Source of the DNA: an uncultured Fretibacterium sp.
Lineage (GTDB): Bacteria > Synergistota > Synergistia > Synergistales > Aminobacteriaceae
Direction of reading: 5' to 3'
Length of the DNA: 28,764 bases
Assembly (NCBI GenBank): GCA_937899395.1
Contig: CALBPU010000135.1
Span: forward strand, 1 to 28,764
The position numbers were made by a program, and so were the translations under genes. The notes under the pieces are model-generated. The model made no database searches. It was given only the letters and a program-made list of their open reading frames with translations, and was not told the origin of the DNA. This document shows, piece by piece, positions 20,929 through 28,764 of the stretch; position 1 is the first letter of the stretch; the number at the start of each line of letters is the position of its first letter.

Positions 20929-21852
20929 TTGAATATATTACACATGAAATATGCCGTTGAAGTGGCAAAAGCTGGTTCATTGAACAAAGCTTCAGATGAA
21001 TTATTAATAGCACCGCCGAATTTAAGCCGTTCAATTAAAGAACTTGAAGCAGATTTAGGAATAATGGTTTTCGACAGGTCTTCAAAGGGAATGACGCTTA
21101 CAAAACGCGGTGAGGAGTTCATACACTATGCAAAGAAAATTCTCGAACAGATTGAAGAAGTAGAACATACATTCAAGACAACCGAGCCTGATAAAAAACA
21201 ATTTTCAGTTTCGGTTCCAAGAGCAAGTTATATAGCAGAAGCGTTTGTTGAATTTTCTAAAAATATAGGGAACAAACCTGTTGAAATTTATTACAAGGAA
21301 ACAAATCCTTATCGGGCAATCAAAAATATTCTTGAAGTTGATTACAGGCTGGGTATAGTCCGTTACTCTTCATGTTACGACAAATATTATACAGAGATGT
21401 TCGATGAAAAAGCTCTTGCTTATGAACTTATCGTGCAGTTTCATTACGTTTTAATCATGAACAAAGAAAGTCCGCTTGCAAAGAAAAAAGTGATACATTT
21501 TGATGATTTACGTACATTGATAGAGGTAGCCCATGCAGATCCTTTTGTGCCTTCACTTCCGTTGTCTGTAGTTAAAAAGGAAGAATTACCTGATAATGTT
21601 GAACGCCGAATATTTGTTTTTGAACGAGGAACACAATTTGATTTGCTCTCTGAAAATCCTGATACGTTTATGTGGGTGTCGCCTATTCCTGAAAAAATAT
21701 TAGATTGTCATGGACTTGTTCAACGTGAATGCCCTGACAACACAAAATCATATAAGGACGTGTTAATTTATCGCAAGAACTACGAATTAACGAACTTAGA
21801 CAAAAAATTTATTACGGAAGTGCATAAATCAATACGTAACAACTTTTGCTGA
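20929..21852 (+). CDS. LysR family transcriptional regulator
   Basis: The 307-residue protein has a winged HTH at about 1-60: the start MNILHMKYAVEVAKAGSLNKAS aligns with the LysR N-terminus, followed by PPNLSRSIKELEADLGIMVFDR. A linker helix and a periplasmic-binding-like effector domain fill the rest. The TTG at 20,929 is preferred over the ATG at 20,944 because family members begin at exactly that residue. It lies upstream of, and in the same direction as, the hydrogenase operon with a 110-bp gap, so it may regulate that operon. A self-regulated, divergent layout is the usual one, so this is inference. The effector domain does not reveal its ligand. Confidence 0.92.
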   Translation: MNILHMKYAVEVAKAGSLNKASDELLIAPPNLSRSIKELEADLGIMVFDRSSKGMTLTKRGEEFIHYAKKILEQIEEVEHTFKTTEPDKKQFSVSVPRASYIAEAFVEFSKNIGNKPVEIYYKETNPYRAIKNILEVDYRLGIVRYSSCYDKYYTEMFDEKALAYELIVQFHYVLIMNKESPLAKKKVIHFDDLRTLIEVAHADPFVPSLPLSVVKKEELPDNVERRIFVFERGTQFDLLSENPDTFMWVSPIPEKILDCHGLVQRECPDNTKSYKDVLIYRKNYELTNLDKKFITEVHKSIRNNFC

Positions 21853-21925
21853 ACGTTTTATATAATTTGATAATACACGCTTGAACTTTTTAATAATTCC
21901 TTAATTTCGTGTTCTAAAGTAAGAT

Positions 21926-21957
21926 TTCCCCGTCTAAAAAATTTTAACGAGGGGGAA
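21926..21957 (+). promoter_or_regulatory. hairpin that could cover the hndA ribosome site
   Basis: TTCCCC (21,926-21,931) can pair with GGGGAA (21,952-21,957), which is the core of the GAGGGGGAA Shine-Dalgarno sequence of hndA. The loop is A/T-rich (about 20 nt). The stem has six base pairs, so it is modest, but it would hide the ribosome site. Confidence 0.35.
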
Positions 21958-21962
21958 TTAAT

Positions 21963-22448
21963 ATGCTTGATGAGTCATTCTATAAAAAGGCTGATGAAAT
22001 ATTGAGCCATCATTCGCCGCAGGAAAGCTCACTGATTCCGATTATTCATGAGATTCAGGAAGCATATAATTATGTTCCGGTTGATTTGTTGCCGTATGTA
22101 GCAAAACACATCGGAATAACTGAAACTAAAGCTTACAGTGTTGCAAGTTTTTACGAAAGATTTTCATTTGAACCTAAAGGGAAATTTATTATTCGAGTCT
22201 GTGATGGAACAGCCTGTCATGTCAGACATTCGCTTCCTGTTCTTGAACGTTTAAGAAGTGAGCTTGGACTTTCCGACAAAAAACACACTACCGACGATAT
22301 GTTGTTCACTGTTGAAACTGTATCGTGTCTCGGTGCCTGTAGTCTTGCTCCTGCTTTGATGGTCAATGAACACGTTCACCCAGCTATGACACCTGATAAA
22401 GCTACAGAACTGATAAAGGGTTTGAGAGAGGAGGCTGCAAAATTATGA
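21963..22448 (+). CDS. hndA: NAD-dependent bifurcating hydrogenase subunit HndA (NuoE-like)
   Basis: The subunit carries one [2Fe-2S] cluster in a thioredoxin-like fold and passes electrons within the trimeric HndACD enzyme in the cytoplasm. Its 161 residues have the NuoE pattern: a helical N-terminus, then C80-DGTA-C85 and C122-LGA-C126 as the four ligands. A strong GAGGGGGAA site precedes the ATG. Its last four bases (ATGA) start the next gene. In the sequence 2Fe-2S protein, NuoF-like, and [FeFe] hydrogenase the operon matches the known confurcating hydrogenases of Thermotoga, Acetobacterium and other anaerobes, which couple NADH and reduced ferredoxin to H2. Confidence 0.93.
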   Translation: MLDESFYKKADEILSHHSPQESSLIPIIHEIQEAYNYVPVDLLPYVAKHIGITETKAYSVASFYERFSFEPKGKFIIRVCDGTACHVRHSLPVLERLRSELGLSDKKHTTDDMLFTVETVSCLGACSLAPALMVNEHVHPAMTPDKATELIKGLREEAAKL

Positions 22449-24325
22449 AAAAAATCACGAGCCATGAAGAATTAAAAGAACTTCGCAAAAATGTTGAAGC
22501 AAAAATCAAAAGTGAGCCTGTAAGAATTTTAGTATGTGCAGGAACAGGCTGTCAGGCAAGCGGTTCTCTGAAAGTATGGGAAAAGATGTGTGAACTTGCA
22601 AAGGATACAGAAGTTCAAGTTGAGTTTGCTCCTGAGATTGCTCACGGTGATAATCACCCCGCTGTACATAAATGCGGTTGTCTCGGTTTTTGTGCTCAAG
22701 GGCCGTTAGTTCGTGTTGAACCTGCAGGGGTTCTTTACACAAAGGTAAAGCCTGAAGACTGTGAGGAAATTTTCGAGATTACAGTTAAGAAAAACGAAAT
22801 CATTCACAGACTTTTATACAACATGGACGGCTGCGAATATATTAATCAGGACAAAATACCGTTTTACCTCGATCAAACAAGAATAGTTCTCAAAAATTGC
22901 GGTAATATTGATCCTGAAAGCATTGATGAAGCTATCGCAAGCGGAACTTATGAGGCACTAGCTCAAGCGTTATTTACGATGACACCTGACAAAGTAATTC
23001 AAACCGTACTTGATTCAAAATTGCGAGGCAGAGGCGGCGGAGGATTTATTGCAGGAAAAAAATGGCAGCAAGTAGCAAGTCAGCCCGAAAAAATTCGTTA
23101 TGTCGTATGCAACGGTGATGAAGGAGATCCCGGAGCATTTATGGATTGTTCCGTTATGGAAGGCGATCCTCACAGAATGATAGAAGGAATGATAATCGCA
23201 GCTTACGCAGTCGGTGCTCAGGAAGGTTATATTTATGTCCGAGCTGAATATCCTCTTGCAGTTAAGAGGCTCAATCTTGCAATTCAACAGGCAACAGAAT
23301 ACGGATTGCTCGGTGAAAATATTTTAGGTTCCGGCTTCAATTTCAAACTGAATATCAATCGAGGTGCAGGTGCTTTTGTCTGTGGTGAAGGAAGCGCATT
23401 GACTGCCTCAATCGAAGGTAAACGAGGAATGCCCCGTGTAAAGCCTCCTCGTACCGTAGAACAGGGATTATTTGCAAAGCCCACAGTCCTCAACAATGTA
23501 GAAACTTATGCAAATGTCCCGATGATAATTTTAGCAGGCTCACAATGGTTTAGAAGCATCGGAACAGAAAACAGTCCCGGAACTAAGACATTTTCACTCA
23601 CAGGTGCAGTAAGAAATACAGGATTAATTGAGGTGCCGTTCGGAATAACTCCGAGAGAAATAATTTTCAAAATCGGCGGAGGTTTGAGAGACGGTGCAAA
23701 ATTCAAAGCCGTACAAATCGGAGGACCTTCAGGAGGGTGTTTAACTGAAAAACAGTTAGATGAACCGCTTGATTTTGACAGTGTGAAAAAGCTCGGTGTA
23801 ATCGTCGGCTCAGGCGGACTTGTCGTTATGGACGAGAGTACCTGTATGGTTGAAGTTGCTAGATTCTTCATGGAGTTCACTCACAGAGAATCATGCGGTA
23901 AATGCGTTCCGTGCCGTGAAGGAACTTTAAGAATGCTGGAAATTCTTGAGAGGATTGTTGCAGGTCAGGGAGAAATGGAGGATATAGAAAGACTGCGTAC
24001 TCTTGCTGATTTGATTATTCACACAGCACTGTGCGGACTTGGAAAATCAGCTCCTCTTCCTGTAGTCAGCACGTTAAATTCATTCCTTGATGAATACATT
24101 GAACATATTCAGGATAAAAAATGCCGTGCCCATGTTTGTCAAAAACTTAAGCAATATATTATTGAGCCTACAAAATGCAAATCATGCTCAAAGTGTGCGC
24201 GCGGTTGTCCTGTCCAAGCTATAAGCGGTGCTCCGAAAGTTCCTTATGTTATTAATCAGGATAAGTGCATAAAATGCGGAGCTTGCATCGAGGCTTGCCC
24301 GTTTAAGGCTATTTACGTTGCGTAG
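22445..24325 (+). CDS. hndC: NAD-dependent bifurcating hydrogenase subunit HndC (NuoF-like, flavin)
   Basis: This subunit binds NADH and FMN and holds several Fe-S clusters. The 626 residues run from an N-terminal 2Fe-2S thioredoxin-like domain (CAGTGCQASGS, then CGCLGFC) to the NuoF flavin domain with GRGGGGFIAGKKW and the NGDEGDPGAFMDC segment. A 4Fe-4S site follows (SCGKCVPCREGT with a distant CGLG). The C-terminal bacterial ferredoxin domain has two 4Fe-4S motifs, CKSCSKCARGCP and CIKCGACIEACP. The extra N-terminal domain and ferredoxin tail separate HndC-type subunits from respiratory complex I. It overlaps hndA by four bases and ends 15 bp before hndD. Confidence 0.94.
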   Translation: MKKITSHEELKELRKNVEAKIKSEPVRILVCAGTGCQASGSLKVWEKMCELAKDTEVQVEFAPEIAHGDNHPAVHKCGCLGFCAQGPLVRVEPAGVLYTKVKPEDCEEIFEITVKKNEIIHRLLYNMDGCEYINQDKIPFYLDQTRIVLKNCGNIDPESIDEAIASGTYEALAQALFTMTPDKVIQTVLDSKLRGRGGGGFIAGKKWQQVASQPEKIRYVVCNGDEGDPGAFMDCSVMEGDPHRMIEGMIIAAYAVGAQEGYIYVRAEYPLAVKRLNLAIQQATEYGLLGENILGSGFNFKLNINRGAGAFVCGEGSALTASIEGKRGMPRVKPPRTVEQGLFAKPTVLNNVETYANVPMIILAGSQWFRSIGTENSPGTKTFSLTGAVRNTGLIEVPFGITPREIIFKIGGGLRDGAKFKAVQIGGPSGGCLTEKQLDEPLDFDSVKKLGVIVGSGGLVVMDESTCMVEVARFFMEFTHRESCGKCVPCREGTLRMLEILERIVAGQGEMEDIERLRTLADLIIHTALCGLGKSAPLPVVSTLNSFLDEYIEHIQDKKCRAHVCQKLKQYIIEPTKCKSCSKCARGCPVQAISGAPKVPYVINQDKCIKCGACIEACPFKAIYVA

Positions 24326-24340
24326 GAGGTGTTTTGAATA

Positions 24341-26026
24341 ATGGGAGTTATGAAAATTGACGGTTATAATGTTGAATTTACTGACGAGCCTAATATTTTA
24401 TCTGTTATAAGAAAAGCAGGAATTGATTTACCGACATTATGTTATCATTCGGAGCTTTCAATTTACGGAGCTTGCAGACTGTGCAACGTTGAGGACGATA
24501 AAGGCAGAATGTTTGCTTCATGTTCGGAGCGTCCTCGAGACGGAATGAGCATTAAGACTAGCACTCCTAGACTTGTACGTTACAGAAGAATGTTAATTGA
24601 GTTAATGCTCGCTTCTCACCATAGAGATTGTACGACGTGTGTTAAGAGCGGCGATTGTGAGTTACAAAATTTAGCTCACAGGTTAGGAGTAAGTAATGTA
24701 CAATGGGGCTATCGCGAGAGAAAATACGAGAAAGATTTCAGTTCTCCTTCGATAGTGAGAGACCCTGATAAATGTATTTTATGCGGAGATTGCGTGAGAG
24801 TATGCGAGGGCATTCAGGGAGTAAACGCTATTGATTTTGCACACAGAGGTACTGACGCAATGGTCATTCCTGCTTTTAACAAGGAAATTGCGAAAACAGA
24901 TTGTGTAAACTGCGGTCAATGCCGTGTAGTATGTCCTACGGGAGCAATCAGTATAAAAACAAATATACGTCCTGTTTGGGAAGCCTTAGCAGATCCGAAC
25001 GTAAAAGTTTTTGCACAAGTTGCTCCTGCCGTCAGAGTTGCAGCAGGTCAGGCATTCGGAGGAACTAAAGGCGAAAACGTTATGGGGAAAATCGTAGCTG
25101 CTCTTCATAAACTCGGTTTTGATGAAGTTTATGACACAACATTCGGAGCGGATATGACGATTCTTGAAGAGAGCAAAGAATTTCTTGAGCTTTATAAGAA
25201 GGGCGGGTCTTTTCCGTTATTAACTTCATGCTGTCCTGCTTGGGTTTCATTTTGTGAAAAACGCTGGCCTGAATTTGTGCCTAATATTTCTACGAGTTAT
25301 TCACCGCTTCAAATGCTTGGTTCTGTTGCTCGTGAATATTATGCGGATCCTGAACATAACGAGGGCAAAAAAATTTTGTCTGTCGCTATAATGCCGTGTA
25401 CAGCCAAAAAAGCTGAAATTTTACGCGAGGACTTAAAACGCGACGGGAAACAAAATGTTGATTATGTTCTAACGACTGAAGAAATGATAACCATGATTAA
25501 GCGAGCCGGAATAAGATTTGACAGACTTGAGAGTGAAGCTGCGGATATGCCTTTCGGAATGGGCTCAGGCGGAGGAGTTATTTTTGGAAATTCAGGCGGA
25601 GTTATGGAAGCTGCATTACGTACACTTTGCGAAGGGCCTGAACGTTCGTCGATTGAAGAATTGCGTAACAGCGGCGTAAGAGGGCCGGGATCTTTACGTG
25701 AGTTCACATTTAATTACAAGGGTAACGAGATTAAAGCGGCAGTAGTCAGCGGACTTGCTGAGGCAGATGCGTTATTGAGAAGAATAAAAAACGGTGAGAG
25801 CTTCTATCATTTTGTTGAAATAATGGCATGCAGGCGAGGCTGCATAATGGGAGGCGGTCAACCAGTACATGCAGGGGTCAGGACGAAAGAAGCTCGAAAA
25901 TCAGGGCTTTATGAATCCGACGTAGCAACACAAATTAAGAAGTCAAACGAAAATCCGTTGGCTCTTTCAGTTTATGAAACGCTGATAAAGGGTCGTGAAC
26001 ACGAACTTTTGCATAAACGCGCATAA
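24341..26026 (+). CDS. hndD: [FeFe] hydrogenase catalytic subunit HndD
   Basis: The subunit makes or oxidises H2 at an H-cluster. Its 561 residues begin with a 2Fe-2S domain (CYHSELSIYGACRLC), the His-ligand NuoG-type motif HHRDCTTCVKSGDCE, and two 4Fe-4S motifs (CILCGDCVRVCE, CVNCGQCRVVCP). The H-cluster signatures follow: TSCCPAW starting at 295 (L1), MPCTAKKAE starting at 351 (L2) and EIMACRRGCIMGGGQP with C497 and C501 (L3), all intact. GGAGG sits just before the ATG and overlaps the hndC stop. Maturation genes hydEFG are not in the window and must lie elsewhere. A terminator follows. Confidence 0.96.
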   Translation: MGVMKIDGYNVEFTDEPNILSVIRKAGIDLPTLCYHSELSIYGACRLCNVEDDKGRMFASCSERPRDGMSIKTSTPRLVRYRRMLIELMLASHHRDCTTCVKSGDCELQNLAHRLGVSNVQWGYRERKYEKDFSSPSIVRDPDKCILCGDCVRVCEGIQGVNAIDFAHRGTDAMVIPAFNKEIAKTDCVNCGQCRVVCPTGAISIKTNIRPVWEALADPNVKVFAQVAPAVRVAAGQAFGGTKGENVMGKIVAALHKLGFDEVYDTTFGADMTILEESKEFLELYKKGGSFPLLTSCCPAWVSFCEKRWPEFVPNISTSYSPLQMLGSVAREYYADPEHNEGKKILSVAIMPCTAKKAEILREDLKRDGKQNVDYVLTTEEMITMIKRAGIRFDRLESEAADMPFGMGSGGGVIFGNSGGVMEAALRTLCEGPERSSIEELRNSGVRGPGSLREFTFNYKGNEIKAAVVSGLAEADALLRRIKNGESFYHFVEIMACRRGCIMGGGQPVHAGVRTKEARKSGLYESDVATQIKKSNENPLALSVYETLIKGREHELLHKRA

Positions 26027-26050
26027 CATCAACTCATCAAAAAATAACAG

Positions 26051-26080
26051 GAGCCGTAGAAACAAAGCGGCTCTTTTATT
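26051..26080. terminator. bidirectional terminator between hndD and the flavoprotein gene
   Basis: GAGCCG (26,051-26,056) pairs with CGGCTC (26,068-26,073) around an 11-base loop, followed by TTTTATTT. The minus-strand flavoprotein gene ends at 26,076 inside the T-run. Convergent layout suggests it serves hndD mainly. Confidence 0.8.
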
Positions 26081-28034
26081 TCAACATCGCTTTCATCAAA
26101 ATTTCAGCAGCTTCACCTTTAGTTAAACCTTCATTAATTTCAACATGAACGTTAAAATCTTTTTCAAATTTTTCAGAGATTTCTTGTGCTTCTGTTCCTG
26201 TTAAAATTTCATCAACTCCGAAACGACCCTGAATTTTTGCGTCCTCATTAACATAAGTTATATTATCCGAATTTTTAGCGGGATATTCGGAAGGTTCAAT
26301 TAATTTATAGAGGTTTGAAAGCTGAATTGCCTTGTAATATTTGTGCCTTTTTGGTACGTCCGAATACATGCAAAGCGATAAATCAACTTCCGAATCCAAT
26401 AATGCCTTCTGAACTTTTACGGCTTTAATTTCGCTCGGGTTTATTTCATCAATAACGGATAAAGCTGCTAAAGCTCCTGCGGCCTGTCCTGTCATCATCG
26501 TTATAGGCTGAAGTCTCAAAGCACTTGCAACTAATCTTGACATTGATAAATTTTTTTCAGCAACTATGAAACCATCAACATTTTTCGGAATTAATATGCT
26601 TAAAGGAACCTGAAAATTTCCTTTAGGTGAATGAGAATGAATATACTCTGCTTTTTCCCCTAAATCTTTTTCCATGTCATTGCCGTCGTCAGAATGATGT
26701 AAATCGAGAATATAACAACCGATTGCTATTGCGTCGGAGATTTCGAGATTTTTATTTCCGTTTTTGTAGCTCAAAGAATTGTTGTAAAGTTCTTCGGACG
26801 TTAAAACATGTTCACCGATTATTCTGCGGCATTCTCTGACGTAAGGAACAGGCGGGAAATGTCGTGCGATATTTTTCCATTCTTCGGGCAAATCTTGAGC
26901 GGCTTCGGGAAGTTTGTTATATTCATTTTCATCGACAGACCAATTTTCACTTAGTTCGTTTTGAATGTAATAAATAAAATGCAAAGTTTTAATCAAGGCA
27001 TCACGTTCAATTCTTTTGCGCAAATTTTTGTCCTCGATATAAGCTGCCGGAAGCCCGTATTTATTTCGCCATTTATATTGTCCTGGATAATCATTGCCCC
27101 AATTTGCTCCTGTTTTAGTGATTAAGTGCCAATTAAGTTTATCAGCATCATAATTTCCGGGCAAAAATGAATCAGGTAATGCCCTGTAAGCATTATGTGT
27201 TACAAAATTAACAGGGAGTTCGACAGGATATACGCCTTTGAAGTCGGAGCCGTTTTTTGTTACATAATTTTCGTAATTCCATTTTGCTTGATCATAACCT
27301 GGTAAAGGATTTTTCGGTTTCAAATGTTCAGGAACGCCTTCAGGATATTTTCTGATTATTGCAGTCCATGTTATATCTTGAATCATTGCTTTGGGATTGA
27401 TTGAAGGAGAAACGGAATTTCCGACTCTGTATTCAGCACCCGTCATCGGAATAATATCTCCGTATTCTGTAGCATCGATTAAAATTTTGCACGTGATATT
27501 TTTTTTGCCTTCAGGAGTTTTGATAATAACGCTGTTAATTCGTGAAATTTCATTGAGGCCGTTTTCATTTGATGAAATAATTTTTTCGGTATTAACTGCA
27601 ATGATTTCGGAATTGAATAAAATGTCAGGAGCGTCTTCACCTTTTGCCATATTCATTAAAATTTTGTGTCCTATGTGAGGTTCAAAACCCCTGTTTGGAA
27701 TTTCCCAATATGGAGTGAAGATAGATTTTCCGCGAGCCGAATAATATTCTTCAACGTTATTCATTAATTCGTGATATAAACCGCTCTCCTGACCGCTTAA
27801 ATCGTCCATTTGAGAAACGCCTGCCGCAGTTGCTTGACCACCTAAAAATTCTGTAGGTTCAACGACGAGGACATTAACGCCCATTCGAGCAGCTTGAATC
27901 GCAGCAGATATTCCGCCTGTTCCACCGCCAGCGACTATTACGTCATAATCTTCGAGCAAGTTAAGAGCTTCTGAAGCCGTTGAAAATGAAAGAAGCGCAA
28001 AAAGAATAATAAATTTGAATTTTGATTTCAACAT
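26076..28034 (-). CDS. exported FAD-dependent oxidoreductase
   Basis: The 652-residue protein begins with a Sec-type signal peptide (basic KSKFKF, a hydrophobic core, cleavage near residue 23 after STASEA), so it acts outside the cytoplasmic membrane. The FAD-binding Rossmann motif VIVAGGGTGGISAAIQAARMG follows at once, placing it in the FAD_oxidored family; a second FAD contact DATEYGDIIPMTGAEYRVG lies further on. The C-terminus (about 600-652), ending GLTKGEAAEILMKAMLK, looks like part of an SLH-type domain, but this is weak. The start is chosen at 28,034, where AGGAGAG lies 7 bp upstream; a longer frame reaches 28,091 without support. Substrate unknown. Flavoproteins of this kind often serve as reductases of organic electron acceptors, which would fit the hydrogenase next door. 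Confidence 0.85.
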   Translation of the reverse strand: MLKSKFKFIILFALLSFSTASEALNLLEDYDVIVAGGGTGGISAAIQAARMGVNVLVVEPTEFLGGQATAAGVSQMDDLSGQESGLYHELMNNVEEYYSARGKSIFTPYWEIPNRGFEPHIGHKILMNMAKGEDAPDILFNSEIIAVNTEKIISSNENGLNEISRINSVIIKTPEGKKNITCKILIDATEYGDIIPMTGAEYRVGNSVSPSINPKAMIQDITWTAIIRKYPEGVPEHLKPKNPLPGYDQAKWNYENYVTKNGSDFKGVYPVELPVNFVTHNAYRALPDSFLPGNYDADKLNWHLITKTGANWGNDYPGQYKWRNKYGLPAAYIEDKNLRKRIERDALIKTLHFIYYIQNELSENWSVDENEYNKLPEAAQDLPEEWKNIARHFPPVPYVRECRRIIGEHVLTSEELYNNSLSYKNGNKNLEISDAIAIGCYILDLHHSDDGNDMEKDLGEKAEYIHSHSPKGNFQVPLSILIPKNVDGFIVAEKNLSMSRLVASALRLQPITMMTGQAAGALAALSVIDEINPSEIKAVKVQKALLDSEVDLSLCMYSDVPKRHKYYKAIQLSNLYKLIEPSEYPAKNSDNITYVNEDAKIQGRFGVDEILTGTEAQEISEKFEKDFNVHVEINEGLTKGEAAEILMKAMLK

Positions 28035-28082
28035 GAATATCTCTCCTTTGAGATGAAAAAAATTTTGTAAGATTATCGCATA

Positions 28083-28123
28083 AAAAAACAAAAAAACGCA
28101 GCCCTTTTGAATTAAGAACTGCG
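28083..28123 (-). terminator. terminator of hsp20 (minus strand)
   Basis: On the minus strand CGCAG and CTGCG arms form a short stem with a 17-base loop and are followed by a run of T (28,096-28,083). It lies about 30 bp after the hsp20 stop, on the way to the flavoprotein gene. Confidence 0.5.
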
Positions 28124-28151
28124 CTAAAAAATTTTCGTGTTTTTTATATAA

Positions 28152-28601
28152 CTATGCTTCTGCGGTGATACTTACTTTTTTGTGTGCCTTATCCTGACTC
28201 TTCTCTGTTACTTCAACAGTAAGAACTCCGTTTTTGAAATTAGCTTTTGCTGTTTCCGGATCAGCTTCAACAGGGAATGAAACAACTCTTTCAACTTTGC
28301 CCCAGCTTCTTTCGCTCCTGAAATAACTTTTGTCATCTCCGCCTTCTTTTGTTTCGGATTTTTTCTCAGCGGATAATGTCAATCTGTCAGCATAAACATG
28401 AAGGTCAACATTTTCGGGAGCTATTCCGGGCAATTCAGCTTCAACAAAAATTTTTCCGTTTTTACGATATAAATCTACGTTAGCTGAAAATCCTCTAAAA
28501 CCGTCCTCAAAGAATGGTACTGCGAAATTTTTTGTAAACGAATCAAAAATATTTTCAGGATCCATCATTCTCATTACAGGATAAAATCTTTCTCTTGCCA
28601 T
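28152..28601 (-). CDS. Hsp20 / alpha-crystallin small heat-shock protein
   Basis: Small heat-shock proteins hold unfolding proteins in large oligomers without ATP. The 149-residue product has a short N-terminal arm (PVMRMMDPENIFDSF), an alpha-crystallin domain at about 40-140 with the VEAELPGIAPENVDLHVYAD and LTLSAEKKSE blocks, the FxRSERSWGKVERVVSFP strand and the conserved FKNGVLTVEV motif, then a short C-terminal tail. AAGGAG lies before the ATG. I see no CIRCE-like inverted repeat upstream; the remaining 160 bp to the window edge hold only AT-rich sequence. It lies in the same direction as the flavoprotein gene but is probably separate because of the terminator. Confidence 0.95.
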   Translation of the reverse strand: MARERFYPVMRMMDPENIFDSFTKNFAVPFFEDGFRGFSANVDLYRKNGKIFVEAELPGIAPENVDLHVYADRLTLSAEKKSETKEGGDDKSYFRSERSWGKVERVVSFPVEADPETAKANFKNGVLTVEVTEKSQDKAHKKVSITAEA

Positions 28602-28764
28602 AATAAATCAATCTCCTTAATACTCTTTTTATATTACGCGAGGTTTTATTTATCTCCCTCACAACGGCATAAATTATAAGTCTGACCTTTATAAACTAAA
28701 TCAGAAAAATTTATGATTAACCATTAATGACTTTTGCTGATTTTTAACCAATTAATAATGAACC

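Noticed and set aside
28035..28091. Longer start of the flavoprotein at 28,091
   Set aside because: The added 19 residues have no ribosome site and would precede a normal signal peptide; the ATG at 28,034 follows AGGAGAG.
28602..28764. CIRCE heat-shock operator upstream of hsp20
   Set aside because: No TTAGCACTC-N9-GAGTGCTAA or close variant is present; only AT-rich sequence is seen.

Overview
The window reads as two pieces. From about 1,200 to the right end it is a visibly AT-rich chromosome of an anaerobic, fermenting bacterium. Supporting features are a three-gene NAD-linked electron-bifurcating [FeFe] hydrogenase, a 2-enoate-reductase-type Fe-S flavoenzyme, a ribosomal L27 with an N-terminal extension ending in LQFFA next to its dedicated protease gene prp, and an LCP-family envelope protein. 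The L27/Prp pair is known from Firmicutes, Fusobacteria and Synergistota. With the Hnd-type hydrogenase, the Wzz-like protein and an exported flavoprotein, I lean towards Synergistota or a diderm Firmicute, but this is inference. The first ~1.1 kb looks different: less AT-rich, with TAnnTTTG-type promoter elements typical of Bacteroidota and small unrecognised genes. It is either a transferred island or an assembly chimera.

Layout. 1-1,216: a broken minus-strand frame, then a three-frame plus-strand module with a GWDG-motif protein and a possible operator/promoter. 1,191-6,973: recX, a papain-like (C39-like) protein, a class A penicillin-binding protein, a DedA membrane protein and comM, all on plus. 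7,022-10,328: a catabolic-looking cassette with an AraC-type regulator divergent from an Fe-S/FMN/FAD enoate-reductase-like enzyme and a small ABM-fold protein; the two divergent promoters appear to share one palindromic -35 box. 10,412-13,145 (minus genes): an orphan Wzz-like chain-length protein, an Asp/Glu racemase and a UPF0175 antitoxin-like pair, interspersed with dispersed palindromic repeats. 13,250-15,931: cstA coupled to a small metallochaperone, a DinJ/YafQ toxin-antitoxin pair and a small cupin. 15,940-20,342: rplU leader, rplU, prp, rpmA, obgE, nadD and an LCP gene. 20,343-20,928: non-coding DNA with repeats, a terminator and a run of hairpins that looks like an unassigned structured RNA. 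20,929-26,080: a LysR regulator and the hndA-hndC-hndD hydrogenase operon. 26,076-28,601 (minus): an exported FAD oxidoreductase and an Hsp20 chaperone.

How the genes work together: the central blocks are housekeeping (ribosome large subunit maturation, NAD synthesis, cell wall, DNA uptake/repair). The hydrogenase would dispose of reducing equivalents from NADH and ferredoxin as H2. The AraC/enoate-reductase cassette and the exported flavoprotein would provide alternative organic electron sinks. CstA would import peptides or pyruvate during starvation. I found no tRNA, rRNA, CRISPR array, transposase or integrase in the window.
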